From positions 2,790,001 to 2,854,000 of the forward strand of contig NZ_CP132932.1 in the NCBI RefSeq assembly GCF_040358985.1: 64,000 nt of DNA, given 5' to 3'. Every line of letters starts with the position of its first letter. Within the stretch, counting starts at the first letter, position 1. This DNA is from Tunturibacter empetritectus. Its GTDB lineage: Bacteria > Acidobacteriota > Terriglobia > Terriglobales > Acidobacteriaceae. The position numbers and the translations under genes are program-made. This document shows, piece after piece, positions 59,305 to 64,000 of this stretch. A model generated the notes under the pieces. It saw nothing but the letters and a program-made list of their open reading frames with translations. It did not search any database and had not been told where the DNA came from.

Positions 59305-61407
59305 GTGACCGCACTGCCGCACAATCGTATTCTGCACTGGCTAGAGGGTGGCCTCCTCCTCATCTTGTTGCTCTATCTGGGAGCACACACCCTGCCACGT
59401 GCATGGGGCAAACTGAATACCGATTTCCCAAACTATTACATGTCTGCGAGACTGGCGCGCGAGGGGTACGATACCAGCCGGATATATGAATGGGTCTGGC
59501 TACAGCGGGAGAAGGACCATCGTGCTTTAGATATTCGTGTGATTGGAATGTTGCCCATCACGCCGATATCTACCTTGCCTATGTGGCCACTGACGCAGTT
59601 CTCACCGCTTACCGCAAAACGTTTGTGGCTGTTGCTGAATCTTGGATTATTAGTCCCGCTTTGCTGGCTGTTGCGCTCTCTAACCGGCTTGTCCTATCAG
59701 CGGATCGCACTTATCTTCGCGCTAAGCTTTCCTTTGCATCGAAATTTGCTATATGGCCAGTTCTATTTAGTGTTGTTGTTGCTGATTGTGGCTGCCTGCT
59801 GGGCATATCTACACAAGAAAGATACGCTTGCCGGTGCCCTGATCGCTGTCGCGGCAGCCTGCAAAGTATTTCCGATATTTTTCTTTGTCTTTTTCGTGCA
59901 GCGCAAGGCATGGCGCACCCTCACTGCGGGTGTGCTTACCGGGGTAGCGACTCTCGCGGCATCTGTCTCGATCTTCGGCTGGAACGTACATCGCACCTAT
60001 CTCCAGGAAATTCTTCCATGGACTCTGCATGGGGAAGGTCTGCCACCGTATGTAACAGCCAGTGGCTCTATCTCGAGCGTTCTGCATTACCTCTTACTCG
60101 ATGAACCACAGTGGAATCCGCATCCTTGGCACTACTCTCCATTTTGGTATGCCATTCTGCAACCAACTCTGCAAATGGTATTGTTGGCGCCAGCGATTCT
60201 GCTCATGCGGGGGAAGGGTCGAGACCCTCACCGGACACAGCTGGAGTGGTCGGCGCTGCTGTTGGCTTCCCTAGCCATCTCCACCATACCGGCTTCATAT
60301 AATTTCGTTCTCCTCGCCTTTCCCGTATGCGTGTTGACAGCGATGCTGCTGAAACGCAAGAGGTATGGATGGCTTCTGGCTTTAGCCATCGTCTACTTGG
60401 GTATCGGGCTGCCCCTGCCGGCCCCAGGCAGCGTGATGGGCCCAGCAGTTCTGCTGTATATCCCGCGTTTGCCATTGATGCTTGCGCTGCTACTGGGAAC
60501 TTATATGTTGTTGCGTTCTGAACGGTGGGCCCCGAGCTCGTCGTGGAGCTGGACGCAATACTCGTGGGTCGCGGCAATGACCGCCGCAGTTATGTTCAGC
60601 GTGCATTACACCCTCGAACGGGAGCGGGCCGTCCGTCAAGAGTACGCTTACCGGCTACCGCTCCAGACTCAAGCTCTGCTTTCTGCCAGCCCAGAATCCA
60701 CCAGAAACAAAGTCAGATATCTGGCATTCACGGCGACGGGATATCACCTGGAGGGCACGACTGACGCGATAAGGAACGGCATTACTTTAGGAGATGACCT
60801 ATCGTTTACCGCCGGTGCGAAAGGTCTGTGGATCGAGGAGGCTCTGAACCCGGAGTCACGAATCTTCGAAGGAGGAGGTTCTTCACACGTGATAGTGGAG
60901 AACGCACGTGAGCCGATGCTTTCCGCCGATCAAGCGAGCTTGGCTTTTGTTCGCGACTACCATGGTCACGGCAGTTTACTCGTCCGAAGAAACTTCCAGT
61001 CCCAGATGGCATCAGATGTGGTACTTACGCCTCCATCGCTCAACTTATATGAGGCATCTTTCCTCTCTGAGCACGTGTATGCTTTTTCTGCGGTAGAGGG
61101 AAATCACCCATCTGGGATTTACTTAAGCGACGCGTTACACAACAACACACCGCTGAGTCTGGGGCAGTCGCGGTATCCAGCGCTCTCTCCCGACGGACGC
61201 TGGATGGCATACAGCCATTTCGATCGCGGCGCTTGGAACCTATGGATCCGAAATCAACAAACCGGCGAAACGAGACGCATTGCGGATGTTCCTTGTAATC
61301 AAATTGAGCCAAGTTGGGAGGTGGACTCGAAAACTCTGCTTTACGGCACCGACTGCGGTCGCAGCTTATGGTTTACCGCAATAGCACGCAGGCGAGTCGT
61401 TCCATGA
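59305..61407 (+). CDS. GT87-type membrane glycosyltransferase fused to a TolB-like beta-propeller
   Basis: A 700-residue protein, GTG start. Residues 1-440 form about ten transmembrane helices with the GT87/DUF2029 pattern: FPNYYMSARLAREGYDTSRI after helix 1, LALSFPLHRNLLYGQFYLVL with the GQ pair, and GALIAVAAACKVFPIFFFVF. Residues about 470-700 are soluble repeats (LSPDGRWMAYSHFDRGAWNL, WEVDSKTLLYGTDCG), as in WD40/PD40 TolB propellers. GT87 enzymes transfer mannose or related sugars from polyprenyl donors; attaching a propeller is unusual. The stop overlaps the ribA start by 4 bp (ATGA). Confidence 0.82.
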   Translation: MTALPHNRILHWLEGGLLLILLLYLGAHTLPRAWGKLNTDFPNYYMSARLAREGYDTSRIYEWVWLQREKDHRALDIRVIGMLPITPISTLPMWPLTQFSPLTAKRLWLLLNLGLLVPLCWLLRSLTGLSYQRIALIFALSFPLHRNLLYGQFYLVLLLLIVAACWAYLHKKDTLAGALIAVAAACKVFPIFFFVFFVQRKAWRTLTAGVLTGVATLAASVSIFGWNVHRTYLQEILPWTLHGEGLPPYVTASGSISSVLHYLLLDEPQWNPHPWHYSPFWYAILQPTLQMVLLAPAILLMRGKGRDPHRTQLEWSALLLASLAISTIPASYNFVLLAFPVCVLTAMLLKRKRYGWLLALAIVYLGIGLPLPAPGSVMGPAVLLYIPRLPLMLALLLGTYMLLRSERWAPSSSWSWTQYSWVAAMTAAVMFSVHYTLERERAVRQEYAYRLPLQTQALLSASPESTRNKVRYLAFTATGYHLEGTTDAIRNGITLGDDLSFTAGAKGLWIEEALNPESRIFEGGGSSHVIVENAREPMLSADQASLAFVRDYHGHGSLLVRRNFQSQMASDVVLTPPSLNLYEASFLSEHVYAFSAVEGNHPSGIYLSDALHNNTPLSLGQSRYPALSPDGRWMAYSHFDRGAWNLWIRNQQTGETRRIADVPCNQIEPSWEVDSKTLLYGTDCGRSLWFTAIARRRVVP

Positions 61408-62096
61408 AGACGTCCACTCGTGGATCAGCACCTTCAATAGCAAAGGAGATCCGGTTGTCACTGATAGAGCTAAAACAGATCGCCCAAGTGAAGTTCCCAA
61501 CCCGGTGGACCGACTTCCATCTGCTAGCTTTCGAGGGAACGTACACGAGTCCAGACAACAAGGAGAAGTGTGTACAGACAGCGCTCGCCCTCATCGCGGG
61601 TAACCTCTACCGCGATGCTCCTGTTGTCCGTATTCATTCTCAATGCGCCACAGGGGATGTCTTCCATTCTCTCCGGTGTGACTGCCACGACCAGCTTCAT
61701 CTTGCGTTGCGCACAATTGCGGAGCTAGGTACAGGGATACTACTGTACGAGCACCAGGAAGGGCGGGGAATAGGCCTCATGGAGAAGCTGAAAGCTTATG
61801 AGCTACATGATCAGGGTCTCGACACAATTGAAGCAAATCTCCGTCTAGGACACGCAATCGATCACCGTGACTATCAGCTACCGGTAGACATTCTCTGTTC
61901 GCTGAACATTCGGAGAGTCCGTCTGATGACCAACAACCCAGAAAAGATCCGGGCGCTTACATCATCAGGAATCCATATTGTCGAACGTTTGAATGCTGAA
62001 GTTCCGATAGATCCTCATTGTGAGGACTACGTTACCATCAAACGAGAAAAACTCGGCCATCTCTCGACCCAGCCTCCTGCGAGCGTAATAAACTGA
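61404..62096 (+). CDS. ribA: GTP cyclohydrolase II
   Basis: A 230-residue zinc enzyme that opens GTP to a diaminopyrimidine, the first step to riboflavin and the entry to some pyrimidine/azapteridine metabolites. The zinc site is RIHSQCATGDVFHSLRCDCH, with Cys81, Cys92 and Cys94. GRGIGLMEKLKAYELHDQGL, DTIEANLRLGHAIDHRDYQL and MTNNPEKIRALTSSGIHIVE match the enzyme throughout. The ATG at 61404 is the start that gives the family's normal length; the frame runs 30 codons further upstream. It is translationally coupled to the GT87-propeller gene rather than to rib genes, so a role in a special pathway beside the radical SAM operon is possible. Confidence 0.9.
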   Translation: MKTSTRGSAPSIAKEIRLSLIELKQIAQVKFPTRWTDFHLLAFEGTYTSPDNKEKCVQTALALIAGNLYRDAPVVRIHSQCATGDVFHSLRCDCHDQLHLALRTIAELGTGILLYEHQEGRGIGLMEKLKAYELHDQGLDTIEANLRLGHAIDHRDYQLPVDILCSLNIRRVRLMTNNPEKIRALTSSGIHIVERLNAEVPIDPHCEDYVTIKREKLGHLSTQPPASVIN

Positions 62097-62222
62097 TCCT
62101 CTGCATAACTCCAGGTCGGCGAGAATATTCGTGGCCATGGAGGACCATCATTCCTTTTCTTGCGTAAACATGCCCGAAGCATGTAGCCAAGCTTCGCGTC
62201 TTCGTCATTTGTGATTGCTTCG

Positions 62223-63251
62223 TTACTTTGCGGGATGACGTTCTCGCTTGTGAAATTTGTCCGCTGCAAGAGAACGCCCCAGCTCTCTATCGCGTTGTTC
62301 AAATTTCTTGAGTCTCCAGGATTGGTAAAAACCGTGGATTGAGCAAAAAGCCAATTCATTGGAGTATGTTTCTTCTTCAAGGATCCGCCCGATGAAGAAG
62401 CGGTGGCTGCCAACCGCGATGGAGTTCCAAATCTCAAGCTCCTTCACTCTCTGCGCGAACTCTGGAATGGGAATGCCGAGTACCTTTGAGATCTTGGTTG
62501 CGAAGGGAAGCTCACTCCAATCAACGGATTCTTTTTTGTGCTGATTTGCCAAACGATAAGCCAAATAGCCTTGCTGCTCGGGCAGGCTGCTGAGAGCCAC
62601 ATAGCCAGCTCGCTGGACAACTGTACCGGCAACTCGTTCCGTTCTCAACGCAAAGCCGAAGTTTCCGTTACCGAGATATCCGCAGAGATTCATGGGGAAG
62701 AGGTTGCCTTCTTCGTGATTGCCAACACTAACCAACATGATAGGGTGAGGCCGGATGAACGTGACCATAGATGCACGTCTCTCGAGGAATGACATCGTAA
62801 TGCCTTGCGTGTTGTCTCTCCTCCATTGCCGGTATGCGTGAAGAATGTAATGGAGTCCGAGCTGCCCATTCGGCAAACAGAAATTCTTTGAACTCCTCGG
62901 TTCGAAGAACACGAACTCCGTGCGTACCCCAGTCAAAGTTTGCCTGTAGTCAAGACCGATTTCACCCAGGACGCACTCTTGGCCGTTTCGTTCCGAAAAC
63001 ACCAAGGTCAGATCAGAGAGCTCTCTGCGGCTTGGGCAGGTACCTTCATCGAAGCCGATGCAGATCGTCAACGGCTCGGCACATGCCGTCGAAAGGTGTT
63101 CCGTTACGTCACGATTCACACCTGCACCGCGCAGAAAGACACTGATCTCGGTCTGCGGCTCCGGCAGCCCGAGGGTGAATTCCTGGGGGAGTAAGGTTCT
63201 TCCTAAGGCAGCTCTCTTGATCCGTGCGCGGACTCCAGTATCGATCGACAT
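62223..63251 (-). CDS. Flavin-reductase-like (FMN-binding split barrel) protein
   Basis: A 342-residue protein. The middle and C-terminal parts (about 160-325) look like a flavin-reductase split barrel: VTFIRPHPIMLVSVGNHEEG, NLFPMNLCGYLGNGNFGFAL, RTERVAGTVVQRAGYVALSS, and GSHRFFIGRILEEETY toward the end. The first 160 residues are an extra domain without a motif I know. Such reductases supply FMNH2 or act on a flavin-bound substrate. It is convergent with ribA, with 126 bp between stops. A link to the flavin-type GTP cyclohydrolase is suggestive only. Confidence 0.7.
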   Translation of the reverse strand: MSIDTGVRARIKRAALGRTLLPQEFTLGLPEPQTEISVFLRGAGVNRDVTEHLSTACAEPLTICIGFDEGTCPSRRELSDLTLVFSERNGQECVLGEIGLDYRQTLTGVRTEFVFFEPRSSKNFCLPNGQLGLHYILHAYRQWRRDNTQGITMSFLERRASMVTFIRPHPIMLVSVGNHEEGNLFPMNLCGYLGNGNFGFALRTERVAGTVVQRAGYVALSSLPEQQGYLAYRLANQHKKESVDWSELPFATKISKVLGIPIPEFAQRVKELEIWNSIAVGSHRFFIGRILEEETYSNELAFCSIHGFYQSWRLKKFEQRDRELGRSLAADKFHKRERHPAK

Positions 63252-63375
63252 ACAGAAGATTCTCCTTGAATGGTTCTTTGGAATGGAGGGGACGTCGAAC
63301 CTGAAACGAGCAAATCTCTTGTTGAACTCCGGACGACGACCATTTATCTCAGCATCCGGCAGATGCTCTCTCGTT

Positions 63376-63990
63376 CTACGCTTTTAGTACAACGGCTCTA
63401 GGACGGTGTGTTGTCAGCTGCCGCCAATGGAAAGCAATATCTGGAATCAGGATGGCTAAAAATGTGATTATGATGATCTCGATAGCGAAACCGGCCTCAC
63501 TATGCCGGTTCCACGCCGGAATGGGTTGAAGCACACGAGTGCCCACAAATGTAAGTGTCACAGCATAGGAACGAACCATCCATTCGCGATGTTGCTTAAA
63601 GTGGCCATTACGAGCCGTGAAAAACGCTGCAAGAGTAGTAAGTATCCATGCGCAGGCTTGAACAGAAGTGGCCACAACAAAATGGATAGCGCGGGGGTCG
63701 TGCCGGTGGTTTGACAACGTTATCGCGAGCGGAGCGGCGACAAATACGGCAGTCACATAAATCCTTCCAAGTCCCCGGTGAAATCTTGGATAACGTCTGC
63801 GCACTCGGCTCGAAAACTGAATTGGCCCGATAAGAAGTGCGAGGACGCCGCCTGTTATGTGCGGGACTATGAGAAAAAGAATGGTGCCCAGATACGCCCG
63901 TTCCGCTGCTTGACGGAGAAGCGGTACTTCGCTGTAGAGCGTAACCCAGAGTGTCATCGCGCCGATTAGCATCCAAAGCGCAACCTTCAT
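63376..63990 (-). CDS. DUF2306-type polytopic membrane protein
   Basis: A 204-residue membrane protein with six or seven helices. It has HITGGVLALLIGPIQFSSRV and FHRGLGRIYVTAVFVAAPLA, in which the His-x-x-x-Gly-Arg motif is the DUF2306 signature, and a second block FKQHREWMVRSYAVTLTFVG with His-Arg-Glu-Trp-Met. The His residues may bind a metal or heme. The function is unknown. It is the last complete gene, 124 bp upstream of the flavin-reductase-like gene in the same orientation. Confidence 0.82.
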   Translation of the reverse strand: MKVALWMLIGAMTLWVTLYSEVPLLRQAAERAYLGTILFLIVPHITGGVLALLIGPIQFSSRVRRRYPRFHRGLGRIYVTAVFVAAPLAITLSNHRHDPRAIHFVVATSVQACAWILTTLAAFFTARNGHFKQHREWMVRSYAVTLTFVGTRVLQPIPAWNRHSEAGFAIEIIIITFLAILIPDIAFHWRQLTTHRPRAVVLKA

Positions 63991-64000
63991 AAAACGCTGC

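Overview
The window reads as a chromosomal segment of a soil-type Acidobacteriota, most likely Acidobacteriaceae/Terriglobia (Edaphobacter, Granulicella or Terriglobus-like). I infer this from an Oar-like TonB-dependent receptor with an N-terminal carboxypeptidase-regulatory domain, a YVTN-propeller phosphoesterase, two ECF sigma/anti-sigma operons, a DUF892 ferritin-like protein and the general codon style. This is inference from protein families; no 16S gene is present.

Layout. 0-13.4 kb: a DUF1772-like membrane protein, a MarR regulator, a metal-type two-component system, a secreted protein, a TonB receptor divergent from a secreted phosphoesterase, a decayed second TonB-receptor tail, a secreted esterase and a TetR regulator. 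13.4-14.2 kb: gene relics beside tRNA-Ala, including a helicase fragment split into two head-to-head pieces. 14.2-22.5 kb: ECF sigma/anti-sigma operon with a sigmaE-like promoter, SnoaL and HAD proteins, a TPR protein, rnc-lepB, and a TonB-C-terminal-domain-like protein.

22.6-31.8 kb holds the first candidate undescribed system. A sigma-54 activator gene ends inside a perfect 19-bp palindrome. About 115 bp further on is a consensus -24/-12 sigma-54 promoter, then a 94-residue peptide with a Gly-Gly site followed by three 12-residue LSKQ-type repeats. Facing it is a translationally coupled three-gene export operon: GAF-HlyD fusion, lipoprotein HlyD adaptor, and a PqqD-like/M50-protease/HlyD fusion. 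An HtrA protease lies upstream on the same strand. I read this as a regulated secretion system for a repeat (possibly RiPP-like) peptide.

32-39 kb: small membrane proteins, a GNAT acetyltransferase, a second ECF operon, stress proteins and a polytopic glycosyltransferase-like protein. 39.3-48.1 kb: an accessory zone starting at tRNA-Ser. It holds a frameshifted P4-type integrase with intact catalytic residues, an AT-richer FkbH/ACP/MBOAT/SGNH polysaccharide-acylation cluster, and relics of a RecA/ImuA-like gene and a VOC protein.

48.2-59.1 kb holds the second candidate system, an eight-gene tightly coupled operon. It encodes four cobalamin-binding-type radical SAM enzymes, a SPASM-like radical SAM enzyme, two free methyltransferases and a methyltransferase-amidohydrolase fusion. 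A divergent pair follows: a GT87-type membrane glycosyltransferase fused to a TolB-like propeller, coupled to a GTP cyclohydrolase II. Next come a flavin-reductase-like protein and a DUF2306 membrane protein. The product of this locus cannot be read from sequence; a heavily methylated small molecule or lipid, possibly purine/pteridine-derived, is an inference.
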